In this document: one piece after another, positions 7,455-16,450 of the stretch | How positions within the stretch are numbered: the stretch's first letter is position 1 | Layout: each line of letters begins with the position of its first letter | The notes under the pieces: generated by a model | What the model saw: only the letters and a program-made list of their open reading frames with translations | What the model was told of the DNA's origin: nothing | Databases searched by the model: none | From: Mogibacterium sp. | GTDB lineage: Bacteria; Bacillota; Clostridia; Peptostreptococcales; Anaerovoracaceae | DNA length: 64,000 nt | Direction: 5' to 3' | NCBI GenBank assembly: GCA_024403035.1 | Contig: JAKSSP010000004.1 | Span: forward strand, 62,001-126,000 | Program-made: the position numbers and the translations under genes

Positions 7455-10400
7455 ATGTTCACGCACTTGCATCTGCATACTGAATACAGCCTGCTCGATG
7501 GAATGAGCAGGATCTCCGAGCTCCCTGCGCATGTTAAGGAGCTCGGCATGGATTCGTGCGCTATCACGGACCACGGCGCGATGTTTGGCGTGATCGAATT
7601 TTATAAGGCATGCAAGAAGGCGGGCATCAAGCCTATCATCGGCTGCGAGGTGTATACGGCGGCCAGGACGCTTTATGACAAGGATCCTGACAAGGACCGT
7701 AACTCCGGCCATCTCATCCTTCTGGCAAAGGACCAGCAGGGCTACAGTAATCTGGTCAAGATAGTCTCCGAGAGCTACGTGGACGGCTTCTATTACAAGC
7801 CGCGCGTGGACAAGGATCTTTTGAGTCAGTACAGCGAGGGGCTTATATGTCTGTCGGGCTGCCTGGCGGGCAACGTCCAGAGGATGATCCTGAACAGGGA
7901 CTACGAGGGCGCTAAAAAAGAGGCCCTCTGGCTTAGGGACAACTTCGGGGCAGAGAACTTCTATCTGGAGATTCAGAACCACTTTCTTGAAGAGGATGAA
8001 AGGGTGATCGCGGGGCTCAAGACCCTGAGCGAAGAGACAGGCATACCGCTTGTGGCGACAAACGACGCTCACTACATGAGGCGAAGCGACGCTACAGCTC
8101 AGGACGTTCTTATGTGCATCCAGACCCAGGCGAAAGTGACTGACGAGAACCGCATGAGGTTTGAGAACGACGAGTTCTATGTCAAGTCGGAAGAAGAGAT
8201 GAGAGCTCTTTTCCCTGACATGCCGGAGGTCATAGACAGGACGCAGGAGATCGCGGAAAGGTGCAATGTCGAATTCGAGTTCGGCAACTACCACCTGCCT
8301 GAATACATACCGCCGGACGGCAAGTCGACTGATGAGTACTTAAGAGAGCTCTGCTACAAGGGACTCGTTAAGAGGTATGGCGCAGAGGCGATGGATCCGG
8401 AGAGCGGGTACCGTCAGAGGCTGGAGACAGAGCTCAAGGTCATAGAGGGCATGGGCTACGTGGAGTACTTCCTCATCGTCTGGGACTTCATCCACTACGC
8501 GAAGTCACACGGCATCGCGGTCGGACCGGGAAGAGGATCGGCTGCGGGCAGCATCGTGTCATACAGCCTGGATATTACTGAGATAGACCCTATCAAATAC
8601 AGCCTCATCTTTGAGAGGTTTTTAAATCCTGAGCGTGTATCCATGCCGGATATAGATATAGACTTCTGCATCGAGAGAAGGCAGGAGGTGATCGACTATG
8701 TCATCCGCAAGTACGGAAAGGACAAGGTGTCGCAGATCATCACCTTCGGAACGCTGAAGGCAAAGGCGGCTGTGAGAGACATCGCGAGGGCGCTTGACGC
8801 GACTTACGCGGAGGGCGACGCTATAGCGAAGGCCATCCCGAACGAGCTTGGGATCACTATTTCCAAGGCTCTTGAGATGAATCCTGATCTAAGGCAGCGC
8901 TACGAGCAGGAGCCTCTGGTGAAGCAGGTTCTGGATCTTTCGATGGCTCTTGAAGGGCTGCCTCGCCACGCCTCGACTCACGCTGCAGGCATCGTTATCT
9001 CCAAGATGCCGCTTGATGAGTACGTGCCTCTCTATTCATCGGACAAGGGCGTCGCGACGCAGTTCAACATGACGACTATAGAAGAGCTGGGTCTTCTGAA
9101 GATGGACTTCCTGGGGCTCAGGAACCTCACGGTCATAAGAGACGCGCTTCGGATGATAAAAGAGAACCACGGAGTCGACATCGATTTCTCGTCGATGGAC
9201 TTTGACGATCCGGAGGTCTACAAGCTCATAGCCGACGGCAACACAAAGGGCATATTCCAGCTTGAAAGCGGCGGCATGACGGACTTCATGAAGAACCTGA
9301 GGCCGACATGCTTTGAGGACATAGTAGCGGGTATCGCTCTCTACAGGCCGGGTCCGATGGACTCGATCCCTAAATACATTGACAACAAGAAGAATCCGGA
9401 TCACGTGAAATACGTGGATCCGCATCTTGAACCTATACTGGGCGTAACATACGGCTGCCTGATCTATCAGGAGCAGGTAATGCAGATAGTGCGTGACCTG
9501 GGCGGCTACTCGTTTGGCCGTTCTGATCTGGTGCGCCGCGCCATGAGCAAGAAGAAGATGAGCGTCATGCTGGAGGAGAAGGAGTACTTCATCAACGGCA
9601 AGAAGGACGATAAGGGCAATGTGGAGATAGCGGGATGCGTAAGAAATGGCGTGCCTGCTGCCGCCGCGAAAGTCATCTTCGATGACATGGTCAGCTTCGC
9701 TTCCTACGCCTTTAACAAGTCGCACGCGGCGGCTTACGCTGTCATCTCCTACCAGACGGCTTATCTGAAGTGCCACTATCCTGTGGAATTCATGGCGGCG
9801 CTCATGACCAGCATGGCAGGAGACGCAAAGCACACGGCGGATTATGTAAGAAACTGCCGCGAGATGGGGATCAAGCTGGCGCCGCCTTCAGTCATGGCAA
9901 GCGAGAAGAACTTCTCCGCAAAGGATGGGCGCATCCGCTTCGGCATGCTCTCCGTCAAGAACGTGGGAGAGGGCATAATCGACGCTATAATCGAGGGCCG
10001 TAAGTCCGTTGAAGGCACTCACGACATTTATGAATTCATAGACGCTATTGACGCGGGCGAACTCAACCGCAAGGCCATAGAGTCTCTGATCCGCGCGGGA
10101 GCTTTCGATGATCTCAATCCGAACCGCGCTCAGATGATGGCGGCCTGTGACGACGCTGTGCAGAGGGCCCAGAAGAAAGCGAAGCAGGGAGGCAAGGCTC
10201 AGATAAGCCTGTTCCAGCTGGACGACTTCGCGGATGAAGCCATCATGACTCCTGATCTTCCGAAGGTGGCCGACTTTGGCAAGGACACCAAGCTCGCTAT
10301 GGAAAAGGAAATGCTGGGCGTTTACCTGTCCGGCCATCCGCTCGATGAATACACGGATCTTATCCGTAACAACACGACGGCCGGCACTGCAGAGCTGACA

Positions 10401-11045
10401 GGAGGCGGAGAGGAATTCACCACGGGCGGCGAGGACGCGGACAGCATGGTGATCAACACCTCAAAGTTCAGGGACGGCGACCTGGTCATCCTGGGCGGCA
10501 TGATAAGCGGCGTACGCACAATGTACACCAGAAAGTCGCAGGAGATGGCGAGGCTCACTCTTGAGGACTTTGACGGTGTGATAGACGCTATCGTCTTCCC
10601 TAAGGTATTTGAAAAGAGAAGAAACTTCGTAAAGAATGACAATATAGTCGGCATATCAGGAAGGGTCAGCTTCAAGGACGAGAGCGAGGCGGAGATACTT
10701 GTTGAGGACATAGTCTTGATCGAAAACATAGCTTCCCTTGCGAAGAGCAGGAGCCGCGAAGAGCTTGCGGCCCTGAACGAGACCCCGCGCAGACAGGCCG
10801 CGCCTATAAACGACCCTGTCAAGCTGCGTGTGCCTCAGGAAGTTCTGGATGATCATGGCGGAAGCCGGAAACTTCTGATGCATATCACTGACATGATAAG
10901 CCTCTTCCCGGGAGACCGCGATGTACTGGTATATCTGCCTGGACAGAAGCCGGTGAGATGCAGCGCTGATAAGAGAGTCAGATTTACGGACGTCCTGAAA
11001 TCCAAGCTGGTAAGGATGCTGGGCGAAGAGAACGTAAAAGGATAA
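7455..11045 (+). CDS. dnaE: DNA polymerase III alpha subunit DnaE
   Basis: A replicative polymerase of 1196 residues, full length for the DnaE class. The PHP domain opens the protein (HLHLHTEYSLLDG at residues 4-16), the polymerase palm carries PDIDIDF with Asp399 and Asp401, and the helix-hairpin-helix region and an OB-fold segment follow (LGGMISGVRTMYTRKSQEMARLTLEDFDG near residues 1015-1045). There is no proofreading exonuclease insertion, so it is not PolC. No good Shine-Dalgarno sequence precedes the ATG; the closest is AGGATAATT 10-14 nt upstream. It overlaps the flavodoxin gene by one base. Confidence 0.96.
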   Translation: MFTHLHLHTEYSLLDGMSRISELPAHVKELGMDSCAITDHGAMFGVIEFYKACKKAGIKPIIGCEVYTAARTLYDKDPDKDRNSGHLILLAKDQQGYSNLVKIVSESYVDGFYYKPRVDKDLLSQYSEGLICLSGCLAGNVQRMILNRDYEGAKKEALWLRDNFGAENFYLEIQNHFLEEDERVIAGLKTLSEETGIPLVATNDAHYMRRSDATAQDVLMCIQTQAKVTDENRMRFENDEFYVKSEEEMRALFPDMPEVIDRTQEIAERCNVEFEFGNYHLPEYIPPDGKSTDEYLRELCYKGLVKRYGAEAMDPESGYRQRLETELKVIEGMGYVEYFLIVWDFIHYAKSHGIAVGPGRGSAAGSIVSYSLDITEIDPIKYSLIFERFLNPERVSMPDIDIDFCIERRQEVIDYVIRKYGKDKVSQIITFGTLKAKAAVRDIARALDATYAEGDAIAKAIPNELGITISKALEMNPDLRQRYEQEPLVKQVLDLSMALEGLPRHASTHAAGIVISKMPLDEYVPLYSSDKGVATQFNMTTIEELGLLKMDFLGLRNLTVIRDALRMIKENHGVDIDFSSMDFDDPEVYKLIADGNTKGIFQLESGGMTDFMKNLRPTCFEDIVAGIALYRPGPMDSIPKYIDNKKNPDHVKYVDPHLEPILGVTYGCLIYQEQVMQIVRDLGGYSFGRSDLVRRAMSKKKMSVMLEEKEYFINGKKDDKGNVEIAGCVRNGVPAAAAKVIFDDMVSFASYAFNKSHAAAYAVISYQTAYLKCHYPVEFMAALMTSMAGDAKHTADYVRNCREMGIKLAPPSVMASEKNFSAKDGRIRFGMLSVKNVGEGIIDAIIEGRKSVEGTHDIYEFIDAIDAGELNRKAIESLIRAGAFDDLNPNRAQMMAACDDAVQRAQKKAKQGGKAQISLFQLDDFADEAIMTPDLPKVADFGKDTKLAMEKEMLGVYLSGHPLDEYTDLIRNNTTAGTAELTGGGEEFTTGGEDADSMVINTSKFRDGDLVILGGMISGVRTMYTRKSQEMARLTLEDFDGVIDAIVFPKVFEKRRNFVKNDNIVGISGRVSFKDESEAEILVEDIVLIENIASLAKSRSREELAALNETPRRQAAPINDPVKLRVPQEVLDDHGGSRKLLMHITDMISLFPGDRDVLVYLPGQKPVRCSADKRVRFTDVLKSKLVRMLGEENVKG

Positions 11046-11599
11046 TGAAAAAGTATATAGTCATCTACACATCGAAAAGGGGATCCACAAAGCAGTACGC
11101 TGAGTGGATAGCTGAGGACCTCGGCTGCGGGGCCCTTACTCTTTCGGATGCGCAGAGGCTGGACCTTCACGAGTATGACTGCGTCATCTACGGCGGCTGG
11201 ATCAGGGGATCCGGCATAGTGGACTTTGACAAGTTCGCGAAGATGCTCGATGCCGGCATAATGGATCATCTGCTGGTATTCGGTGTCGGATTTGCCGATG
11301 AGACCGCGGACAATTACGCTCAGGTCTGGGGATACAGCCTCGGAAAGATCGATCCGAAGAACGAGCACCGCGTCATGATGTACATCCTGGGCGGAAGATA
11401 CGATCCGGCGGCGGTCACAGGTCTTGATAAATTCCTCATGAAGACAATGAGGGCGGTGCTGCTTTCCGGCAGCACAAAGGACTCCAAGTCGCAGGCAAAC
11501 ATGATGAAGGAACGCATCGACAATGGCTGCGACATGGTGAAGCGCGAGAACATCGCGTCACTTGTAAGGGACGCAAGAAAGATCGCAGAGAAGGAGTGA
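11045..11599 (+). CDS. Flavodoxin-domain protein
   Basis: A 184-residue protein with the N-terminal FMN phosphate-binding loop TSKRGSTKQYAEWIAE (about residues 9-24) and a second flavin-contacting segment YGGWIRGSGIVDFDKF. It resembles the flavodoxin_5/HemG-like family, FMN proteins that carry electrons or reduce protoporphyrinogen. No haem genes are nearby, so a protoporphyrinogen oxidase role is not supported. Its start codon overlaps the dnaE stop (TAATG), so it is translationally coupled. The physiological partner is unknown. Confidence 0.8.
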   Translation: MKKYIVIYTSKRGSTKQYAEWIAEDLGCGALTLSDAQRLDLHEYDCVIYGGWIRGSGIVDFDKFAKMLDAGIMDHLLVFGVGFADETADNYAQVWGYSLGKIDPKNEHRVMMYILGGRYDPAAVTGLDKFLMKTMRAVLLSGSTKDSKSQANMMKERIDNGCDMVKRENIASLVRDARKIAEKE

Positions 11600-11650
11600 A
11601 ATAGATTGCAGGCTGTTTCCGGCCCGGGCGATATTAATTAAGACTATCAA

Positions 11651-11683
11651 AGGCGCTGTCTGTATAGACAGCGTCTATTTGTT
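11651..11683 (+). terminator. Terminator after the flavodoxin gene
   Basis: A 10-bp stem built around CGCTGTC/GACAGCG has a TGTATA loop and is followed by TATTTGTT. Confidence 0.75.
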
Positions 11684-11770
11684 ATCTCAAAGCCTTGAAA
11701 TTACAATGATAATGTAAACGGGGATTTATGCTGTCCCCGCGCTAAGATGAATGAAAACGGAGGAAAAACT

Positions 11771-12184
11771 ATGTCAATCGAACTGGAATATGCATTGGAA
11801 CATAAGAATGACCCTGCTGTACTTTGCTGCAGAATGGAGCCGGGCGAGATCTCGCACCACAACCTCGAAGACCCTGCGATCTTCCCTGATCTGGTAGATA
11901 CAGGACTTCTGAGCCTGGACGGATGCCTTACCATCGGCCAGTGCCTCGGAGCTACACTCAAGGAGGTAAAGGACTCCCTGACACCGCTCACAGCAGATAT
12001 CGTAGACAACATCCAGGATCCTGACGCAGCAAGCGGAGACGCTCCTGCTGAGGAAGCACCGGCAGAAGCTGCTGCTGCACCTGCAATGGCAGTACCTGCA
12101 GGCACACAGGTCACATTCGGCGGCGGAGTAGTCAAGCTCTACATAGCAGAGGGCAAGGACATCGCCATCGAGTTTCCGGTATAG
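11771..12184 (+). CDS. Free-standing PrdA N-terminal-module protein
   Basis: A 137-residue protein that matches only the N-terminal module of PrdA. Shared motifs in the same order are NDPAVLCCR, LEDPAIFPDLVDTGLL, DGCLTIGQ, DSLTPLTADIVD, then an Ala/Pro-rich linker and a GxGKDIAIEFP-type tail equivalent to the EGKNIDIQIP segment of PrdA. It stops there and has no pyruvoyl or catalytic region. The start is placed at the ATG 7 nt after GGAGG; an in-frame ATG 24 nt upstream lacks such a site. It is followed after 32 nt by a double-cubane-type protein gene, suggesting the two act together. A docking or electron-handling role is inference. The conserved Cys-Cys pair is notable. Confidence 0.75.
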   Translation: MSIELEYALEHKNDPAVLCCRMEPGEISHHNLEDPAIFPDLVDTGLLSLDGCLTIGQCLGATLKEVKDSLTPLTADIVDNIQDPDAASGDAPAEEAPAEAAAAPAMAVPAGTQVTFGGGVVKLYIAEGKDIAIEFPV

Positions 12185-12216
12185 TCAGCGTAAACGGTTA
12201 ATGGAAGAGGGCTGAA

Positions 12217-13368
12217 ATGGAAATAATTAAAGAACTGCCTAAGGTATTCGAAGAATTCGCCGAGGCAAGAAGAAACGCTTTTGTAAATGTAAAGAAAGTA
12301 AAAGATCAGGGCATTCCTGTCATAGGATCGTACTGCACGTACTTCCCGACCGAGCTGGCACTTGCTGCAGGAGCCGCTTCTGTAGGTCTTTGCTCGACTT
12401 CGGGCGAGACTATCGCGGCTGCTGAGAAGGATCTGCCTGCTAACCTCTGTCCGCTCATCAAGTCCAGCTATGGATTCGCGAAAGAGGACAAGTGCCCGTT
12501 CTTCTATTTCAGCGACATCGTAGTAGGCGAGAACACCTGCGACGGCAAGAAGAAAATGTACGAGCTGATGGGAGACTTCAAGGACGTATTCGTCATGGAT
12601 CTGCCTAACTCGCAGAGCGAGAAGGGATTTGAGCTCTACAAGGCCGAGCTTTTAAGACTCAAAGAGCATGTCGAAAAGAAGTTTGAGAGGAAGATCTGCG
12701 ATGATGATCTTCGCAATGCTGTAAAGCTTGAGAACAAGATCAGAGTGGCCAAGAAGAACCTGATCGACACGATGAAGAACGATCCATGCCCTGTAAGCGG
12801 ACTTGACATGTTCAAGATCCTCTACGGAAGCGGATTCAAATTCGACCGCACGGGCATTGCCGAAGAATTCGACGCTATCACCGCAAAGATCGAGGCTGAA
12901 TATGCGGACGGCAAGAAGCTCGACAAGAGACCTCGCATCGTGGTAACAGGATGTCCTATCGGAGGAATCACTGAAAAGGTGATCAAGGCCATCGAAGATA
13001 ACGGCGGAGTTGTCGTAGCTATGGAGAACTGCGTCGGAGCCAAGCAGTATGACAGGCTCGTTGACGAGGACGCTGATGACATCTGGGGCGCTGTGGCAGA
13101 GAGATATCTGAACATCGGATGCTCTGTCATGACACCTAACCCTAACAGATACGATCTGCTGGGAAGGACCATCGACGAGTACAAGGCAGACGGAGTCCTC
13201 GAGATGACACTTCAGGCATGCCATACATACAACGTTGAGCATAAGTCGATAGAGAAGTTCTGCACTGAAGAGAAGAAAGCCCCGTACTTCATGGTCGAGA
13301 CCGATTACTCCGAGGCGGACATCGCTCAGCTCAATACACGTATCGCTGCTTTCATCGAAATGCTGTAA
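12217..13368 (+). CDS. Double-cubane-cluster type reductase (2-hydroxyacyl-CoA dehydratase family)
   Basis: A 383-residue protein of the HgdB/FldC fold family. The cysteine pattern (C40 in [17 protein letters not shown]59, C78 in [13 protein letters not shown]93, C108 in [11 protein letters not shown], then GCPIGG and QACHTYN) fits the subgroup known as double-cubane-cluster-containing anaerobic reductases, which hold an [8Fe-9S] cluster and reduce small molecules after ATP-driven activation. It is a single subunit rather than the paired dehydratase. The ATPase activator usually found beside such genes is absent from the neighbouring DNA. The partner upstream is the PrdA N-module protein. The substrate is unknown. 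Confidence 0.8.
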   Translation: MEIIKELPKVFEEFAEARRNAFVNVKKVKDQGIPVIGSYCTYFPTELALAAGAASVGLCSTSGETIAAAEKDLPANLCPLIKSSYGFAKEDKCPFFYFSDIVVGENTCDGKKKMYELMGDFKDVFVMDLPNSQSEKGFELYKAELLRLKEHVEKKFERKICDDDLRNAVKLENKIRVAKKNLIDTMKNDPCPVSGLDMFKILYGSGFKFDRTGIAEEFDAITAKIEAEYADGKKLDKRPRIVVTGCPIGGITEKVIKAIEDNGGVVVAMENCVGAKQYDRLVDEDADDIWGAVAERYLNIGCSVMTPNPNRYDLLGRTIDEYKADGVLEMTLQACHTYNVEHKSIEKFCTEEKKAPYFMVETDYSEADIAQLNTRIAAFIEML

Positions 13369-13392
13369 ACAGACATAAAAATCCTTAGTGAG

Positions 13393-13417
13393 AAGCTCCC
13401 AGACAGGGAGCTTTTTT
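13393..13417 (+). terminator. Terminator after the double-cubane protein gene
   Basis: An 8-bp stem (AAGCTCCC/GGGAGCTT) with a 5-nt loop is followed by a run of T. Confidence 0.9.
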
Positions 13418-13439
13418 GCTTTGCAATGGCTTATCCTTC

Positions 13440-13468
13440 TTGCTTTATAGGGAAGATGGAAGCATAAT
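13440..13468 (+). promoter_or_regulatory. Promoter of the MATE gene
   Basis: TTGCTT and CATAAT are separated by 17 nt. The -10 box ends about 47 nt before the start codon. Confidence 0.5.
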
Positions 13469-13515
13469 TATAGGAATAATCAGACAATAAACAATGGGGC
13501 AAAAGAGAGACGACG

Positions 13516-14889
13516 ATGTGGAAGAAGTTATTTGAACCGGTAGACATGACTCAGGGGGACCCGGTTCGCCAGATAGTAAAGTTCATGATACCGATGCTGA
13601 TAGGAAATGTTTTCCAGCAGTTGTATAACACTGTTGACAGCATTGTCGTGGGCAAATATATAGGAGACAACGCTCTGGCTGCCGTAGGAAGCGCGGGACC
13701 TATACTGAACCTGCTGCTTGTTCTGTTCATGGGCATCTCAGTCGGCGCGGGAATAATGGTGTCGCAGTACTTTGGCGCAAAGCAGCGCGAGTCGCTGTCA
13801 AAAGCGATCGGCTGCTGTATAACCATGACCTTCATCGCTTCTCTCATAGTCATGGCGATAGCGCCTCTGGTCATCATGCCGCTACTCAGGCTCCTCAATA
13901 CGCCGGCAGAGATCATCGACTGGTGCAACGGATACCTGAGAATGCTCTTTCTGGGTATCGCGGGCTGCGCGTTCTATAACATACTGGGCGGCATGCTGAG
14001 AGGCCTCGGAGACTCGGTCTCCGCGCTGATATATCTCATCGTAGCGACTATACTCAATATCTTCCTCGATATATACTTCGTAGCCAAGCTGGGCCTTGGT
14101 GTACCGGGCGTAGCGCTGGCAACCGTAATAGCCCAGTCAATTTCAGCGGTGCTTTCTTTCCTGAAACTCCGCAAGAGAACCGATTGCTTTGACATGAAAG
14201 CGGCTTATCTGAAGCCGGGGAAAAAGCATATGAGAGAGCTGCTGCATCTCGGACTTCCGTCAGGCATCACGCAGGCGATATTCTCGCTCTCGATGGTAGT
14301 AGTGCAGTCGCTCACCAACAGCTTTGGCCCTATGTGCATCGCGACAAACGTAATAGTCATGAGGATAGACGGATTCGTCATGATGCCGGCTTTCTCGTTC
14401 GGCGCTGCCATGACAACGTTTGCAGGGCAGAATATAGGAGCGGGCAGGCTTGACCGCGTTGAGACAGGAGCCAGGAAGGGCACGCTTGTTGCTATGGCCA
14501 CATCGGCGGTGATCACTGTTCTGATTCTCATATTCGGAAAGTACCTGATGGCGCTCTTTACCAACACCGACGCGCTTATAGATCAGAGTTATCACATGAT
14601 GATGATCATGGGGGCAGGCTACATAGCGATGGAAGTCACACAATGTCTGCAGGGAGTCATGCGCGGAGCAGGCGATACTATGTCGCCTATGTGGATGTCG
14701 ATGATCACAACGGTCGCAGTACGTGTGCCTCTCGCATACCTGATGACATGGATGACCAGATCGCCGGAGGAGCCGCACGGACACTTCTACATGATGTTCG
14801 TATCCATGCTGATAGCATGGCTGATCGGCGCGGCGATGACGTATATCGTCTACAGGAGAGGGCGCTGGAAAAACAAGGCTCTCATATAG
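13516..14889 (+). CDS. MATE family efflux transporter
   Basis: A 457-residue integral membrane protein with about twelve hydrophobic segments in two similar halves. The family signature is visible in MIPMLIGNVFQQLYNTVDSI at the first helix and in the second-half repeat LGLPSGITQAIFS. MATE pumps expel cationic drugs or metabolites in exchange for Na+ or H+. It is a single-gene unit with its own promoter and terminator, so context gives no substrate. No MarR or other regulator lies beside it. Confidence 0.9.
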   Translation: MWKKLFEPVDMTQGDPVRQIVKFMIPMLIGNVFQQLYNTVDSIVVGKYIGDNALAAVGSAGPILNLLLVLFMGISVGAGIMVSQYFGAKQRESLSKAIGCCITMTFIASLIVMAIAPLVIMPLLRLLNTPAEIIDWCNGYLRMLFLGIAGCAFYNILGGMLRGLGDSVSALIYLIVATILNIFLDIYFVAKLGLGVPGVALATVIAQSISAVLSFLKLRKRTDCFDMKAAYLKPGKKHMRELLHLGLPSGITQAIFSLSMVVVQSLTNSFGPMCIATNVIVMRIDGFVMMPAFSFGAAMTTFAGQNIGAGRLDRVETGARKGTLVAMATSAVITVLILIFGKYLMALFTNTDALIDQSYHMMMIMGAGYIAMEVTQCLQGVMRGAGDTMSPMWMSMITTVAVRVPLAYLMTWMTRSPEEPHGHFYMMFVSMLIAWLIGAAMTYIVYRRGRWKNKALI

Positions 14890-14897
14890 GTCAAAAT

Positions 14898-14925
14898 ACA
14901 CGCTTCCATGCGGGAGCGTGTTTTT
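14898..14925 (+). terminator. Terminator after the MATE gene
   Basis: A 10-bp stem (ACACGCTTCC with GGGAGCGTGT, one G-T pair) and a 4-nt loop run into TTTTTG. Confidence 0.88.
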
Positions 14926-14960
14926 GTTTGTACAAAATTTGTAGTTGACTGTAAAAATAA

Positions 14961-14988
14961 TTGACGGTGTATTATATCCAAATATAAT
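14961..14988 (+). promoter_or_regulatory. Promoter of the symporter/aminotransferase/kinase operon
   Basis: TTGACG and a perfect TATAAT are spaced by 16 nt. An imperfect inverted repeat (ACAAAATTTGT) lies just upstream, near the -50 position, and could be an operator for the TetR protein of this operon. That link is inferred only. Confidence 0.65.
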
Positions 14989-15044
14989 GATTTTAACAGG
15001 GTAATTCATGTGGATATTCAGGAGCAATGGAAAAGGGGGATCTT

Positions 15045-16439
15045 ATGAAAAAGAGTGATTCTTTGACTCCGCTTCGTAAACTCGGCTATGAATCCGGCAT
15101 AGGATCAGAGTCGATAGTTTACAACATGTTTTATGTGTACTTTATCCTCTTTCTGACTACAGTGGCCGGCATCAATCCGGTGCTCGCGGGCACCATCTCG
15201 CTGATCTCGGTCTGTGTCGACGCTATCACGGACCCGCTCATCGGGTGGATATGCGACAAGCCGGGAACGGACATGAAAAAGTACATGCTGATCGGCGGAG
15301 TGTTTACAGGCATACTGCTGGGACTGACATTCATCGTCATTCCCGGAAGCCAGGCAGTCAAGTTCGTATACTACACGCTCGTATCTTCAGTGATGTGGGT
15401 ATCTTATACGATGTTCTGCATCCCGTATTATGCCTGCGTCACGCAGATGACGGACAACTATGACGAGCTCACCAAGATAAGAGGAATTTCATCGATGATG
15501 AACGCGCTCTTCATTTACATAGGCGCGGCTCTTCCTTCGGTATTTGTAGGAGTCTACACGGGAGTCCTCAACGAGAAAACAGCATGGACGGCAGCAGCGT
15601 TCTCGATCGGTCTGCTTTCCATCATCTTCGGACTCATAAACCACTTCTCTATCAAGGACGTAAAGTTCATCAAAAAAGCGGTTCAGGAAGATAACGACGG
15701 CATCATGAAGACCTATAAAGACCTTCTGAAGCTTAAACCGATGAAGTGGTTCATCCCTTGGATATTCTTCATGCTGTTCTCAAACGCTATCGCTACCGCA
15801 AATGTGGAATACGTCATCATCTACAAGGCGGGTCTGCCTGCGACGGTGATCACTGAGACATCCGCGATGACAGTCATCTGCTTCCTTGTAGGATCGCCTA
15901 TCATGACATGGGTAGCGACCAAGTGGGACAGAAAGCATGCGGTAATAGCAGGATATGTCCTTTGCCTTATCGGACTGGTATTCGTAAAGATGAGGGGCAT
16001 AAACACGCTTCTTGACATCTTCATCCTTCAGGGAGTCACGGGGCTCGCAGGCGTAGGATTCTGGTGCTTCTTCTATGACTTCTCATATGACCTCATCGAG
16101 CTTGATGAGTATAAGAACCGTAAAAACAGAGCGGGATGTATCACATCATTCCCACAGCTCGTACAGAAATTCGGAAACGCTGTCGGACTGCAGGCCATAG
16201 GTATCGCTCTGGCAATGGTCGGATTTGACGCGGCTAAGGAGACGCAGAGCGCGTCGACTCTTACAGGACTTGAGAACATCTCGACTCTGTTTGTGGGAGC
16301 ATGCCTGCTGATATCTCTCATCTGCATCATCAAATATCCGGTCAATAAGAGCAAATACGCCAAGCTTCAGGCAGCCAATGAAAGAAGACGCAGCGGTGAG
16401 GCTGATTTTGTCGACCCTGATCTTGAAGAGATGCTCTAA
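15045..16439 (+). CDS. GPH-type MFS symporter
   Basis: A 464-residue transporter with about twelve transmembrane segments, of the glycoside-pentoside-hexuronide:cation symporter type (MFS_2). The early signature LISVCVDAITDPLIGWICDKPG is characteristic, including the Asp residues used for cation coupling. The ATG chosen follows AAGGGGG at 5 nt. Another in-frame ATG 18 nt upstream has its only purine-rich site too close. It opens an operon with two aminotransferases, a TetR regulator and an FGGY kinase, so it probably imports their substrate, perhaps a sugar, polyol or amino-sugar derivative. The precise substrate cannot be read from sequence. Confidence 0.85.
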   Translation: MKKSDSLTPLRKLGYESGIGSESIVYNMFYVYFILFLTTVAGINPVLAGTISLISVCVDAITDPLIGWICDKPGTDMKKYMLIGGVFTGILLGLTFIVIPGSQAVKFVYYTLVSSVMWVSYTMFCIPYYACVTQMTDNYDELTKIRGISSMMNALFIYIGAALPSVFVGVYTGVLNEKTAWTAAAFSIGLLSIIFGLINHFSIKDVKFIKKAVQEDNDGIMKTYKDLLKLKPMKWFIPWIFFMLFSNAIATANVEYVIIYKAGLPATVITETSAMTVICFLVGSPIMTWVATKWDRKHAVIAGYVLCLIGLVFVKMRGINTLLDIFILQGVTGLAGVGFWCFFYDFSYDLIELDEYKNRKNRAGCITSFPQLVQKFGNAVGLQAIGIALAMVGFDAAKETQSASTLTGLENISTLFVGACLLISLICIIKYPVNKSKYAKLQAANERRRSGEADFVDPDLEEML

Positions 16440-16450
16440 AGAGGTGGGTC

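Noticed and set aside
11045..11599. Protoporphyrinogen oxidase HemG
   Set aside because: Flavodoxin-domain similarity alone; no haem pathway genes nearby, and coupling is to dnaE.
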